A stretch of DNA of 64,000 bases from Pagrus major (Eukaryota > Chordata > Actinopteri > Spariformes > Sparidae). The notes under the pieces are model-generated. The model was not told where the DNA came from. It did no database searches and saw nothing but the letters and a program-made list of their open reading frames with translations. Positions 1-12,529 of the stretch are shown in pieces; positions within the stretch are counted from its first letter, which is position 1; each line of letters opens with the position of its first letter. The translations under genes were made by a program, and so were the position numbers. The stretch is from assembly GCF_040436345.1 (NCBI RefSeq), contig NC_133221.1, forward strand, positions 16,675,165 through 16,739,164, read 5' to 3'.

Positions 1-304
1 AGCCTGTGTTTGATATTTTGCTAGAGGGGCTGTTAGTTTCGCAGTTAATATCATTCTAAAAAAGCCAAAATAAAGAGTATTTTATGTGCCGAAAGCTCTT
101 CAGGCTGTGGCCTGTCACATGGCGGTTTTTTAAAAAGATATTTTTAGGCTCGGCATGTATTAGACCACTGTTAACTGCACTGTTAATCTTCCAAAATATC
201 CAAATCACCTTTTAAAATCAGCGGAGATAATAAGCCCAGTGTTTGGGAAACAATCAGGGACTGATTAACTATCCAAAATAAACGGGTTTCGCCAGGTTTG
301 GGAA

Positions 305-355
305 ATTACGCACACGACAGCACAAAATTACGCACGACCTGCGAACCATTACGCA
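305..355. repeat. Three ATTACGCA motifs at 21-22 bp spacing
   Basis: ATTACGCAC occurs at 305-313 and 327-335, and ATTACGCA at 348-355. The spacing of 22 and 21 bp puts the copies on the same face of the helix, about two turns apart. The sequence resembles a bZIP (C/EBP or PAR type) half-site or a CpG-containing posterior-Hox-like site, but neither assignment is secure. It could also be a chance short tandem duplication. Confidence 0.35.
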
Positions 356-3300
356 ATGGTTTGTTTTGGAATTTGTAAACCTACATATGATACAATTAGT
401 GTGGCGACAATGACGAAATGATAACAAAATCTGAAATGGATCATATTATGATATAACTTTCTAATGTGCAGTTATTTTAAAGATATTCTGTCAGACGTTG
501 TATATTTGTGTTTTTCTTTCATTATTTGGTCAAATCTTGTCTGTTGGAGCCAAAGTCCTCTCGGAAAAAGAGTTGGGCTTTGTGCATTTAGGGGGACAAT
601 CAGGTGGCAAATGGAATCTTGGTTAGGTGTCTAAAATTGTCTAAAATTTATTTATCTTTAAAACTACAATACGTGCAGATTCAGGATGTATTTAAAACAG
701 TTATTTCAATTGAGACAAAGAGCGCACTGCTTGGTTCTTTTCGCACCCGGGGGTCCAAAACGCATTACTTTAGTTTGCTCTTGCCATGCACAGGAGTGCT
801 TCAGTATGTGGACCCAAAATAGAAGCTATGAGAGCTTCACGCCACAGAGTCCGATATCGTTCAAATGCCTGCTCAACCACTTAGTTCGAATTTTTTCTTT
901 GCCGTCAGAGCTGCAAATTTTCCAAGCTTTTTCTTCAGAGCCAGACCTTTAAACACATAAAGAAAACTGCACGTACAAATATTGATCTTCATATAGAAAA
1001 AATAAGTATAGTCCAGGCTACACTGCATGTGCACTCAACCGATGCTGGAATAACTTGAACAGGTGAAGGTAGAATTTTTCCATCTTGTATGAAATGGCAA
1101 ACGATTTAAGGAGGCGCTGCCGGTTGTGCAGCTCTATGCTGCATACTTGACCTTCAGTGCGTTTGGGCCCAAGCGTCGGCCTGGTGAGGATAGCCCACCC
1201 CCCAAAAGACTAAACAATTAAGGATTTCCTCTTCGCAATGGGCAGCAAACATTTGAGAAACCTTTCTATTTAAAAACACTGAAAAATGCGCATGAGAAAT
1301 GAGATTACACAGAACTGAGCAGAATATCACTGCAGGCGCTGACAGATGCCGTAAACATTCCTCACATTGTGAATATATTGTCACGCGATCCCAAAAATAA
1401 AAAAAAACTTAAACGTGGCAAAGATGCTAAAATGGCCCAAAAAGAAGAAACAAAATAAAAACAACTGCCTACTGATTTGCAATCTCGACCTCTATCAATT
1501 TGGATGTTCTAAGATTTCATTGGATCTCATTTCCATCACAGACAACTGGTCCGAGAGGAGTCCAGCTTTTCCGAGGCAGCAATGAAACCTTCACACCCCG
1601 CATTAAGGATTGTTGGACGTGCGATGCTGCTGAAAAACAAATTGATAAGACAGTACGTTCAGAAGAAATAGAGCCCATAAAGAACTCATTTCAAATCATG
1701 TCAAAATCAATGGATAGCAGTTCTGAGAGGAGCGAAACGATATGGATGTTTTTTTGTTAAGCACTCTACCTATTCTCTCTTTCTTTATCACATTAACACT
1801 CTGCTTCAACACACACTCACACACGTCCACACACACTACACTCCCCCACCACATACACACTTTGGTCGGAATAACATTGCTTTCTATTTCTCCAGCCAGC
1901 TTCGTACCATAAACGGCAGAGGGGTGGCGGGGGACGCAGACCACATGCCACACAAGTTCTCTGCGAAGGGCACTGTGAAGCTCACTGACCTTTGGGACGC
2001 GGAGACAGGCCGCCATAAACAGATTTAGCCAGTCTCAAAGTCAAAAGTGCTCAAGAGCAGTGAAAGACCTATTGTAAAGACCTGCAAAGCCAATTGAGAT
2101 TTCATCCTGTTTTACAGTCCAAATATCTTGTGGTTGTCCACAGTGGCGACAGTTTCCCCTCCTCTCCTACATCCTGTACAGAGTGAATTAAAATAAATTA
2201 CAGTGCAGGAAATGTAAATAAGTGCAAACTAATATTAGCCGTTGCGTTAGCTGTTGCAGTGATCATTTTTAGCTTTTCAGGAGAAGGGGTGGCAGGTAAG
2301 GGACGCACTGCAAAAATGTTTAGTGCTCTTTTTTTGGACGTGAAAGCTCTAAAAACACGTTTCTGGCACAAGTGTGTTTGTCACAAGTAAAAAGAAAATG
2401 AAGGATAGAAATACCTGAACACACAGGCTACACAGAGAAGACACACATGACATTAGCAGATAAGTCTGGTTTGAAGTTCAAGTTAAAACCGCATGTTCAG
2501 ATATCCGTTTGGCACCGTTCAGAGAGCAGACTGCCTTGTTATTCAGTGCAAACAATCCCAACGTGTCACAAAGGAAACACAAACCAGTTTACATCATTTA
2601 ATCTCGGTGACAAACATGATCCACACTGTGCTCAGAGTTGTGAGCTGTCTCGATGCTCACACCAGTTTTTCTTATTGCCAAAACACGTCTGTGTTCCCAA
2701 AATATGCAAATTGTCGGTCCTGTAAATTTCAGTTGACAATATTCTCATTTAGCTGAACTCTAATTTACTGCATTTTTTCTTTTTTTCTTTTTTACAAATC
2801 ATGCAGCCTGCATTATATCTATTCTCTCTCGCTCTCTTTTCCACATATCGCCATATTGTGTTGCGCATTTTTACAAGCTCAAAGGCGTATAAAACTAGAA
2901 ACATAAATAATTGAACCTAATTAAGTTATTACAATTGCTGATGTTTACATTTAAACAGCGCGCACACGGACACGAGTCCATGAAGCCTTTTAAGGTTTTT
3001 GCACAATATTTTAACATAACTGACCTTGAAGATTTTTTATTTTTATTTTTATTTTTTAAATAATGGCTGAGGTACTGCAGGACAGTCAGGAGCGTCATGG
3101 TGCGTTTTGCATCTATTATTCTCCTCTAAGCCATTTAACAAGGCAACACACAAACATAAGACGCCGGTTTATCTCCTTTCGTGGTCAACAGCGCATTTGA
3201 TAGGCTAAAAAGATTGGAGTTATGAATGATGTCCCCTGGATGATCAAATTCAATACACACAATTCAAGACCTACACAGTGTTATCTCATCGTCTTCGTTG

Positions 3301-5703
3301 TTATCACATTGCAACAAACACTTGGTACACTCACTGGTCTTGCTTTGCTTTAGCCCAGAGCAGCTTCAAAACGAATACACTGTGTATTCCTTTGATTAAA
3401 ACATGCACGGACATGTGGATGTTGTCGTTTGTGCGTAAAAGGCTGCATGTCATAACATAACGCCTGAATTTCTCTAATTAGATAGAAGAAACTATTCAAA
3501 TCCAGACGATTGTAAGTCCTCAGATATGCATGCTCAAATTCTAGGTAGTTATTCAACGGAAATTATTCCCCAAACCAGCATTAATCAGATGCGTAAATGT
3601 ACATGGAGCGCGTTATTCCAAAACAAAAAGCAGCGGTTGCCACACATTTATATCTAGTCTCATTTTGACTAGACATATGTTGTATACTCACAGACAATTT
3701 GAGAAAATCACATGATTTGTTCATAATATTTGCAGAGGTAATTTTAGACCCAAGAATCTTGTAATTATTCATCTTAATATCAGTAAGCTGACGCATTGTG
3801 TCGGAACGAACAGCAGCGAGTCCAGACGGCCTTTTTCTCTCATGGAGGAAATTACAGCCCTTATATTAACTCTACACATGTTCGTGTACATGGAGAACTA
3901 TTATTCTTATGTTGGTGGATGCATAAGACGGGTATGTGTTGCCTGATTGAGGAAGGTGTAAGCTTAAGGTAAACAGGCACAAATATCAGAGGCTTCTGAG
4001 ATAGTTTAGTACTGCGGCGAGGCTGCAGCTCAAAGCCATATATGTCAGGTTGTAATCACACTGAATCTTAAATGTATCTCAATTGATGAATGCTCAAGCT
4101 CACAATTAACACAGTACCAAGAGGACTGTGTTGCAGGTCATCTTGCGTGTGTGTTGTGCTCATGGACAGACTAACTCAGGAAGGCCATCCAGTGGGTCGG
4201 TTGCAGGAGCGGCCGTTCACAGTTCACTGAAAAGGCAACATCTGATCTCAACACTGAGACCACAGCACAGTTTCCAGTGGACCTACTTCTCCTAACTGAG
4301 CTTCTGAAAGCTGTTGAGAACAGACGCATTAATGCTTGTTAGTTAGCAGATAGGAAAACACTGCACAGCCCTGCATTGCTTTACACTTCCCTGCCAGTAG
4401 GGAGAGCTTTGTTGGTACTAGATATGGATGTATTGTACACACATCTGTGAATTTGGATCATATGTAAGCATTTAAGAAATATTTTTTATATCTGATGTGT
4501 GTGCATGTTTTAATAAACCATGGTTTGATGAGTAATTATGACGCATTTAAAAACCTAAACCAGAGGAGAGGATGCGCAGGGAAATGGACTGGCCAACAGG
4601 CTTGACTATATGGAGCATAGGGGTGTAACCCTATTACTGCTTTACAGAGCTATTGCGTGTTTAGCTGCGCCGTTATAGGCTTGTAGCATACCAGTGACAT
4701 TGATTAGGTCCAACTTCAAGGGAAACCACAAAGCTCCAGAAATATATGTGGAAATCTCTTTTGTTTGTCTGAAACTAATGTAGTTGTTACATAGTGGTCG
4801 TTGTGTTCCAGGCAACTATAAAATGGGGATAACATTCATTGCAAGATGGTGTTTAGAAGATGCATCTGGCCGCCATTTTGCATGGAAAGCTATCATAGCC
4901 ACCTTGATCCTACCTTTGTATCTTTGGATCTGAGCGGCCATGCTAAAACGAGGCCAACATGTGTGGGCGGCCTATTGATTATAGTTCACAGCATGTACAA
5001 TTATGTGCCAACAAAACACCCTCTCAAATGCTTCCAAATGTCCCATTAATGTTCAGATCTTTATTTCACTGCGGCGGCGGACACATGTATTTTTAAACTG
5101 TGTTACAGGTCACGTCTAATAAAATAATCCCACCAATCAGCGCTCAGAAAAGCCGGATTTTAAAGCAGAACATTGAGAGAGGCAACCTAATGACAGACTG
5201 AGGTAACACCAATAAACGTTTCAATATTCTGTTTATTGAAGACCTTACGCATATACATTCATATCATTATTACTTTTACAAGACAACGTAGCAATCCTTA
5301 CAAGCGCAAAGAAGGGAATGCAATGAGGGACGAAATAAAAGAACGAGAACAAACAACTATTACACAGAAACAGGGTTTCTTTAAATGTCATGTATTGTAA
5401 AATTTCTTGTATATCATTTCTTATATCCATTCTTGGCAGTATAACATAATAGGCCTATACATTCTCCAACCCTTATAACCACAAATAGGCTATGTGGAAT
5501 GCGATATTGTACAAGACGATCAATAACATAAAGCACTATTACATAGCGATAAGGCATCCTGAAATAGGATGCAAACAGTAACATATATGTGGGTTCATTT
5601 TACAAAGTTATACACGAGTACAAGGTAAGGAAAGGGACAACACTGAGCACGTTGCAAGGAGCAAGTACATTATAGGCCTGAATGGCCCTCCGTCCTTCCA
5701 CCC

Positions 5704-5753
<50 letters not shown>
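5704..5753. repeat. (TAA)n microsatellite
   Basis: About 16 uninterrupted AAT/TAA units. It lies in non-coding DNA about 1.5 kb downstream of the hoxc12 stop codon and is probably polymorphic. Confidence 0.95.
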
Positions 5754-5754
<1 letters not shown>

Positions 5755-6025
5755 ATTCTTTGTAGACGTTTGTGTCAAAAATGTTTTAGATGGTGTTTGC
5801 TTTTGATTTCTTCGGAAACAAAAATGTATAAAAAAGTCACCTACAGAAAAAGTGGCCCGCAGAACATGACTTATAGCTATTTCACATCAATAACATGCTT
5901 GCAAATACATTTCACTGCTATAGCTTACTCGTTATACATGACAAGATGATGCACCGCATTCCCCCCCACGAAATTAAGGGAGCACACACGCAGGCCTGTG
6001 ATCAACTTTTCTAAATTTCTACATA

Positions 6026-6195
6026 TTTATTTTTGAGCACCAAGTTTCAGAAATTCTCCTCCAGGCCTAAAACCTTGTCCTCCTCTTCCTCCTCCTCCCA
6101 GTTGCAACTTTAGGCGGCTCCCTTGTTTAACCAAGTTGGCCGAAAAATGCACAAATGTACGGGGTGAATACTTCCACTACAGATCCGAGTTTATT
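6026..6195 (-). terminator. Candidate hoxc12 poly(A) signals
   Basis: Minus-strand AATAAA hexamers lie at 6190-6195 and 6026-6031, giving a 3' UTR of about 1.0-1.2 kb after the stop codon at 7225-7227. A further AATAAA is at 5232-5237. In AT-rich DNA the hexamer is common, so the choice between them is open without transcript 3' ends. Confidence 0.3.
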
Positions 6196-7224
6196 GTGGA
6201 ATATACGTTTTCTTTTTTAAGTTTTATAACTGGCACAACTTTGACTTTTAATAGCAGCTCAAAACCGTCTTCAGACGGTGATCTCACTCAACTAAAGAAA
6301 CGCGCCCCCATGCAGGATTCTGTGGTTGTTGTTAAGACAAGTTGAAAGGTAATACACGTAACAAAAAAAATACCTTTACAAACTAGTTAGCACACGAACG
6401 AAGTCGTGGCTATTCATTTTTAGTCAACGCGCAGTCATAAAGATATCAATATGGATTAAATTGCGGCTTTAGTCCTCCCTTCTCCTCATGCAGACTCCCC
6501 AGACTTCCAGACTTCCTGCCCGTGACCGTGAACGTGCCCACAACGCGTGTTGAAAACTAAAGAAAGGCGATAAGGCGATGTTCCTCTTACCAAACAAAAG
6601 AAGTATTGAGCAACCGGGAGGGAGACTCTTCTTTATCAGTTCATAACCTCAGAGATGTTATTGCGCGGATGCGGCTCCAGCCTGTCAGTCTGCATTCTCT
6701 GTGTTTGTCTGACTTCACTGATATTTTAAGGCCTTATATTTTTTGGGGGAAAATCTCCCCCAAGTGACCTCGCTCCCTCCTCATTTTCTCTGACTAAAAA
6801 TGGAACAAAAAAAAAAAGGATGCTGTCAATGTGTGTCATCCCAAAAACAGAGCTATTGCCTTGACGACATATTTCGCGTGGCTTATACATTTAGGGCGTA
6901 GGCGGATCTCTTGACAAATCAGGGGAAAAAAACAAGAGATGCAAACCCACACAGAAAAACACATTCTCACAGCTTTTTGTGCGATAATACCAAACATGAA
7001 GGCAGTCTTATTTGACATGGAGAATACAGCTTTGTGTGCCAGTTAGTGGCTTGTTTTTGGGCTTGTGTGGCCCGCACCTTTGAGACAAAAAAAAATCAGA
7101 AAATATTGTCATAATTGCTGCAATGTAAAAGATGGATAGATGAGTGCATGCACTGAAAGAAGACCTAAGGGAGCGCAGAAGGCTTGGCTTTTAACTGCCT
7201 ATCGATTCACCTTCTGCCGCATCT

Positions 7225-7463
7225 CTAAAAGTAGGCCAAAGCTTGCTCCCTCAGCATGAGTCTCTTCTTCTTCATCCTGCGGTTCTGGAACCAGATCTTG
7301 ACTTGTTGGTCGCTGAGGTTCAGCCGGTCGGAGAGCTCCCTCCGCCGCTGCCTGGTGATGAACTCGTTCATCATGAATTCACCTTCTAGCTCTGCCAGCT
7401 GAAGTTTGGAATAGGGTTTACGCTTCTTTCTGGTCCGAGTGTGCATCGGGTACCACGGGGCAG
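7225..7463 (-). CDS. hoxc12a: hoxc12 exon 2 (homeodomain exon)
   Basis: Second coding exon of the posterior Hox transcription factor Hoxc12, encoding residues 197-275. The acceptor AG is at 7464-7465, after a long pyrimidine tract. The split codon G|CT (Ala197) joins exon 1 in phase 1. Residues 199-202 read APWYP. The homeodomain spans about 207-266, starting [20 protein letters not shown]. Helix 3 has [13 protein letters not shown] with Gln50 (residue 256) and Asn51 (257), which contact DNA. The [12 protein letters not shown] segment is typical of HoxC12 and differs from HoxD12, which has TKQQIAELENEF. The protein ends REQALAYF just after the homeodomain, as in the family. The product is nuclear and binds AT-rich posterior-Hox sites. 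An open frame continues upstream to 7500 as a proline run, but that is the translated pyrimidine tract of the intron. The 'a' label assumes the HoxCa cluster. Confidence 0.96.
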
Positions 7464-8643
7464 CTGGAGGAGAGGGAGGAGGAGGAGGAGGAGGGGGCAT
7501 ACAACGGATTAGTCACCACAGTTGCAAAATCACGGTCACCTCCAAGGTTATGAGGAGCTTACAGGGGCATCAGTGGTCCAAGGGATGCTTGGGGAATTCT
7601 CTTACTTTAGACTAAGTGCATCTAACACATAATTCAGCTTAACTGTGTTGAGCAGCCACAAAATATACAGCTAGAAGTCAAACTACATTACAATAATAAA
7701 GCACTTAGTTTATCCAAAAACATGCCTGCCGCTGTGGAGATGCAGACAGTATTTTCACCACCACATTATTTTTCTGTTTTGCAAAAGATGCCAGCTGCTG
7801 GGATTCTGCTTTATATTAGGATTCAGAGAACTGGCGCCCCTGGAAGCTGTCACTTCCTCCACACACACACTCACACACACTCACACACACAGAGCCAGGC
7901 TGGATTTGTTTTGGTCTCTGCCTGGACTGCCTGTGCATATGAGATCTCAAATCAGCTCTCAGGACAAGAACGTGTCCAATTTTGTGCATTTTTCGATCAT
8001 AGGTGTTTTGTATTTTTCAGCCTTCCTATAGAGACCACCAGTATACAGCGGTTTGTGTCACAGGAAGTTTTATTGTTGCAGTTAAAGTAGCATTAACGTG
8101 ATAATTAAGCCGTGCTTGCAAATACCCCTACTTATTTGCGAGTTTCAGAGCATATTAAATGACTCTTGAGTACACAGCGACAGATATTAATTCTGTTTAC
8201 GAGTCATTAAAAAGAAAACTCTCTCTATTCGATGCAGTCAACCGAAGCGCCTCGCCTCTTTAAATCACTGCGCTAATTTGCCTGCACAAAGTGCAACAAT
8301 ACACCAAAATCAGCCACTCGTTCCCCCACCGTTTCCTGCGTAATGTATGGAAACGCAGTGACAGGGCTGATCTTTTATTCAGAAGCTGGCTGACAATATG
8401 GTTTGGTGGGCTTATCTGTAACTGTACACAACCACATGGCGCGTGAGGTATTTTAGGGCAACCCCTAGCGGCGTTTGCACACCACGCAAGCACCCTGCAG
8501 GCTAATGCAAGCTGCAAGTTGTGCATCACGATAACGAGCTCTAATGACGCTGTAATACCACAAGTGTGCGACATGTGCAGCCCTCTGATACATACTGTGA
8601 ACGTGCGCTTGATAATCGTGATTTAGGAATAAAAAGCACTCAC
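7464..8643 (-). other. hoxc12 intron
   Basis: Single intron of 1,180 bp, in phase 1. The donor is G|GTGAGT (GT at 8642-8643) and the acceptor follows a CCT-rich tract (AG at 7464-7465). It contains a CA-rich stretch at 7859-7892. Open frames of 104-122 codons inside it on both strands (for example 7722-8090 plus and 8260-8574 minus) have no recognisable product. Confidence 0.93.
7859..7892. repeat. Interrupted (CA)n microsatellite
   Basis: CA repeats broken by two TC interruptions, inside the hoxc12 intron. Confidence 0.85.
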
Positions 8644-9232
8644 CTCCGCCTGCTGCTATGTTGCCTGAATGGCTTCCCGGTGACACCAGGGTCTGTGTGT
8701 CGCTGGATGAAGGCTTGCTGCCCTCGTTGAGCAGAGAGGAGCTGGAGTCGGACTCCATTGACTGACAGGACGGCGGATCTTGTGTTAGCTGCTCGGTCCC
8801 ATAATCATATTTGGAAAAGGCGACAGTGTTGCCAATTCCACTGTGCATCCCGTGGTCAGATGTTAATGATGGTGTGTCTCTCGCCCTATCCTCTCGTTTG
8901 AGGCTGCTGCCACCTGAACAGGTCTCCCTGTTCCCGTTGCCGTTGTTATAGTAACATTTACCCTCTTCTGGTCTGGTAATTTCACACGACCGACTGAAAG
9001 AGGGGTTAATAGACACGGGGCTGCTAAAGTAGGATTGAGAGTATCCATTGCACGGCTCCGAAGGATTCCACGGGAGGGAGCAAACATTGTCCCTTCTCGG
9101 GTAGGAGAGCGACGGTAGCCCCGCCAGTTGTCCCCCTGAGGCTCTAAAATTCGGAAAGTAAAACGTGTCTCCAGTGTGGATGTTTACCAAAGGTCCCACA
9201 AACCCTGGATTAAGGAGATTATGCTCGCCCAT
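8644..9232 (-). CDS. hoxc12a: hoxc12 exon 1
   Basis: First coding exon, encoding residues 1-196 plus the first base of codon 197. With exon 2 it gives 275 aa, close to the roughly 280 aa of vertebrate HoxC12. The start is ATG at 9230-9232, giving [20 protein letters not shown], the conserved HoxC12 N-terminus; the following [12 protein letters not shown] and [17 protein letters not shown] blocks are also diagnostic. The middle (about 90-145) is polar and low in conservation. A Ser-rich block, [20 protein letters not shown], follows near 155-175 and is also family-typical. An in-frame TTG six codons upstream (9248-9250) opens a longer frame but is not the start. Translation past 8644 runs into the intron. 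The role is posterior axial and appendage patterning, inferred from the family. The gene lies 8.0 kb downstream of the hoxc13 stop codon, on the same strand. Confidence 0.96.
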
Positions 9233-9308
9233 TTCCGCGGGCCCGACCAACAGCTTCTAGTTTATTGCAATCTGACATTTAACATAGTTAAACCTGGAGG
9301 GGCGCCTG

Positions 9309-9331
9309 ATTGGTCATCCTCAAACCACGTG
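9309..9331 (-). promoter_or_regulatory. hoxc12 proximal promoter: CCAAT box and E-box
   Basis: A minus-strand CCAAT lies at 9309-9313, 77 bp upstream of the ATG, and a palindromic CACGTG E-box at 9326-9331, about 95 bp upstream. Both are in the right place for a proximal promoter, but the transcription start is unknown and no clear TATA box is visible. A CCAAT and a CACGTG also lie upstream of hoxc13, in the opposite order. Confidence 0.4.
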
Positions 9332-10661
9332 TCCAGGGCTAACTTCTGCTACACATGGTACCACCCACTCGGTCCATCTCAGACAAAACAAAACATTAAC
9401 TTCTGTATTACAGAGGTTTATATGCTTTTTAAAAATACTATAAACCTTTTATTAAAAATGTAGAATCTTGTTTTTCTTCACTCGAGTCCTGCTGAGTCCA
9501 AAAGGAGCCCAGGCTGCTTCTCCTTTTACACTCGTGGAACTGTCCATGGCCTCGTTTAATATCTTTATAAGCTGGCAAAAGTTTTTTAAATGCTATTTCT
9601 TATGAAAACTATTTTTCTTGCAGGAGAGGGTGCATATGACATCTTGTTTTCTAGCAAATTATGGTTGAATTCCATGTCACATAAAGCTGTGATGTCCCAA
9701 TTTTACAAGCTTGTTTTAAGAAAAGACTGATGCTCATTGCCGCACTCTACTCATATTTACAGTAACGGGGTCAGCAGGTTGAAGCCACTGGCTCTGTAAA
9801 AGAGGACGATATTCTACAAGGTTACTTTAAGAGGGTATATTTCACATAATATTCTCTAGTACACCTCACATGAACAACTTTAACAGATACCTCCAATAAA
9901 CGTTCGCAGCCAAACTCTGGTGGGATTGTTATACCTCTCACAATTCTTTTATATGAATTTTACAAGATATCAGAGGGCACTTAACTGATTCAACCAGCAG
10001 AGAGTCTCTCTGCTTTATATCCCGCTAATTAGTTGATTTGTGCATGCAACTCCAAAGACATTGAACTAATCAGTGATACGGTCGTCATCCTCCGTGATAG
10101 AAAGGCCTCTTTTTATCAAATCAACAAAAATGCCGTTCAGAGAATCCCCACAGTGTACTTTTTCTGCAGAAAACTTTTTCATGATGCTCACATGATTCAG
10201 GAATAAATTCTAATTTAGCCTTTGGTTGTCAATCTGCTTAACCATCATCCCAAACCATAGTCTTATGACTACGCCTTTTGCATTCCACCCCCGGCTCTGC
10301 AGACTCCTCATTAATTGAAAAATAAATCTAGGAAGACTTTCCATTCGTTTATAGCTTTCTATATTATGTTATATAAGTCCTGCAAGAATTTTAGCAATCC
10401 CACTTCCCCTTTATAAATTCATAATTCAGCAACACCCCACACTCGACTATATAAAAGGAGGACAAAATCAATTAATGAATCTCAAGTTGTCGTAACTCAG
10501 CTTGGGAGCTGCTTATGTCTCAATTATGAGGAGTTAAAAAAAAAAACCTCATACTACGTCAAGAACAAATAGTTTGACTAATCACTGAGCCGGAATTAGA
10601 ATAAGAAAAAAAAGCAATCCTAAATATAACCAAGCACGCACGTACGCCGCCGTCAATCCAC

Positions 10662-10700
10662 TCAAGTTCAGACGCAGAGTTACGGTGGGTTTGAACTTGA
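10662..10700. promoter_or_regulatory. Paired TCAAGTTCA motifs (convergent)
   Basis: TCAAGTTCA lies at 10662-10670 on the plus strand and at 10692-10700 on the minus strand. A further minus-strand AGTTCA half-site follows at 10704-10709. On the minus strand the last two form AGTTCA-6 bp-AGTTCA. The half-site matches the nuclear-receptor RGKTCA core. Function is inference. Confidence 0.35.
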
Positions 10701-11800
10701 TATTGAACTCACATACTTCACTTAAACGAATAAAAGAAGTCTAAATTAGAAAAATAGAAATAGCATAAATGAATACACAACAACATATTAGGCTGTGGTG
10801 GTTTAAAGTGAAAACTCATTAAATAATGTGAATATTCCAACATGCGCCTTTTGCTTTGTCGCTGACTTGGAAAGCATCCCTCTGTAAAATGTCACACAGA
10901 ATAAAATAATTCACAAGAGTCCAAATAATACAAAATAAACGGACTTCGTTAATTAATAATTCATGTGGTGAAGTTAAGGATTAACAAAAAAAAAAAAAAA
11001 AAAGGTGCAGGGTTACAGCAGCTTGCACATGCGTGCTGAACGGTGCGAGTCGCGTGCTCCAAATTTGCCAATGATGTGTTATGTGAGCACATCAGCGTTC
11101 ATTTAAACATTGGTTTGGGAAGGATATGCAAGTCAGCCGATATTTGATAGCTGGGCTCGTCACTTGTGACCGTGTGGTGTCCCATCTAACCCAAAGGCAG
11201 CGGGGCCTTGCTCTCGCCTTAAATAGAAAGAAAAAATATCAAATGTTTGAACTGGAGAAGCTCTGAGGGATCCGTTACCATTTCTCTCTGTCGCCTGGAC
11301 TCACTGCCTCTCCTATCACTGCACATTCTTGCATCTAGTTAGTGAGTCTCGCAATGCAGCACAACATCAATCCATTAATATAATATCCTGTGCCTCGGTC
11401 TTATGCGGAGCATTGGGGGCTGTGCTGCTATCACTTCACGGCTTCTCCTGTTAGTATAACAGCTAAGCAAAAGCAAAACAGTGCAGTGTGATGTTTACAA
11501 CAAAATGGCCCGGATGGTCAGTCCAGTGAGAGAGTAACGTGTAAGGCTCGAGTCGCCACTTTACCTCGGGAGAAAGAGGCCATGTGTTGCGCCTCCTTGC
11601 CTCGTCTCTCCACGCCTCCGCTCCAGTTCCCCCACAGATCCGCATTTCACATTAAAACAACCGCTCGTCTGTTCAGTGCATCTATAGCTCGACGATGATG
11701 TCATATCTGACCGTGAGCTCTACGTCTTGTGCTCTCATTTAGCAAGACTGAAAAATCTGCTTTGAAAAAAAGAAGTTGGTAAACGGAGCATATAGCACTG

Positions 11801-11809
11801 TCAAGGTCA
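11801..11809 (+). promoter_or_regulatory. TCAAGGTCA extended half-site
   Basis: Exact match to the NR5A/ERR-type monomer site TCAAGGTCA. It is one of three exact copies in the window (others at 3021-3029 minus and 14553-14561 plus). Binding is not shown. Confidence 0.35.
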
Positions 11810-12355
11810 CTGTCTAGTACACTGTCTGCGCTATATTGAAATTACCCTCCTGGAATCCACTGGTCCTGTCCAGACAGGGCAATAGCCTAAACAAAGGGCT
11901 TTTCTTCCCTTTTTCTCTTTGATTCTCTGCAGGCAGGTTGCCACAGTTATAGCCTTGTGCAACCCTTTTAAAGCTTCCTTCAAGGAAAACAAACCACCAA
12001 GGGAAGCTTAAAGAAGCCACTAAAGTGGTAACGTTTACGTTGAAAGATTTGGCTGATCTTTTCATTTGTTTACAGCAGACTGCATTTTATTCTGCTCTGC
12101 TACATCATCCTCTCTGAATACGTTTGGAGGGAGGAAAAAATTATTCTTTCACTTCAAATTGTTTTGTTAAGGGCGGCCCATAATAATCTGGAAATAAGTA
12201 TAAAGAATACGATTTAAATTAAAAGTCTCCCTAAAAATAAGACACAAATTGAGTCATTCTAGTTTCTATAACTTCTATGTAGATATGCGCAAATGAAACA
12301 TCGCAAACTAGCATTTATAATTAAGACTCTGCGTCATTTTATGGATACAATCATT

Positions 12356-12364
12356 TGAACTTGA
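12356..12364 (-). promoter_or_regulatory. TCAAGTTCA motif
   Basis: Minus-strand exact copy of the motif that recurs in this intergenic interval. Its significance rests on clustering, not on the single site. Confidence 0.3.
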
Positions 12365-12470
12365 CGGCCACTTATATAAACTTATGATGCTGGAAGCTAT
12401 TTACTTAAATGAAGAAATATTCACTTTATTTATTCATGTATTAACTTGTTTTATAATTCTGTGCAAAAGG

Positions 12471-12477
12471 TGTGTGT

Positions 12478-12527
<50 letters not shown>
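12471..12527. repeat. (TG)n microsatellite
   Basis: About 28 TG units with one TGAG interruption near the start, within the hoxc13-hoxc12 interval. Confidence 0.95.

Positions 12528-12529
<2 letters not shown>

Larger units (their letters stand above)
1..7224. other. Non-coding DNA downstream of hoxc12 (hoxc12-hoxc11 interval, partial)
   Basis: No coding sequence can be supported here. Short open frames exist on both strands but none resembles a known protein or shows a homeodomain. By cluster order hoxc11 should lie below base 1, transcribed in the same (minus) direction, so this stretch is both the 3' flank of hoxc12 and the upstream region of hoxc11. It holds a (TAA)n microsatellite at 5704-5753, a T/A-rich run at 3034-3060, an imperfect CA-rich stretch near 1810-1860, a triple ATTACGCA motif at 305-355, and one TCAAGGTCA motif (minus strand) at 3021-3029. 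The hoxc12 3' UTR probably occupies roughly the last 1-1.2 kb. I recognised no transposon debris. Confidence 0.7.

Noticed and set aside
1..7224. Search for hoxc11
   Set aside because: Neither its N-terminal exon nor its homeodomain is encoded on either strand, so it must lie outside the window.
7464..7500. Poly-proline N-terminus on the hoxc12 homeodomain frame
   Set aside because: It is the CCT-rich pyrimidine tract of the intron read in frame. The acceptor at 7464-7465 joins exon 1 perfectly in phase.
8465..8643. Open frame running on past hoxc12 exon 1
   Set aside because: It is intron sequence after a consensus GTGAGT donor, and the residues do not match HoxC12.
9233..9250. Six-codon upstream extension of hoxc12 (VGPAE-like)
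   Set aside because: It would need a TTG start. The ATG at 9230-9232 gives the conserved family N-terminus.
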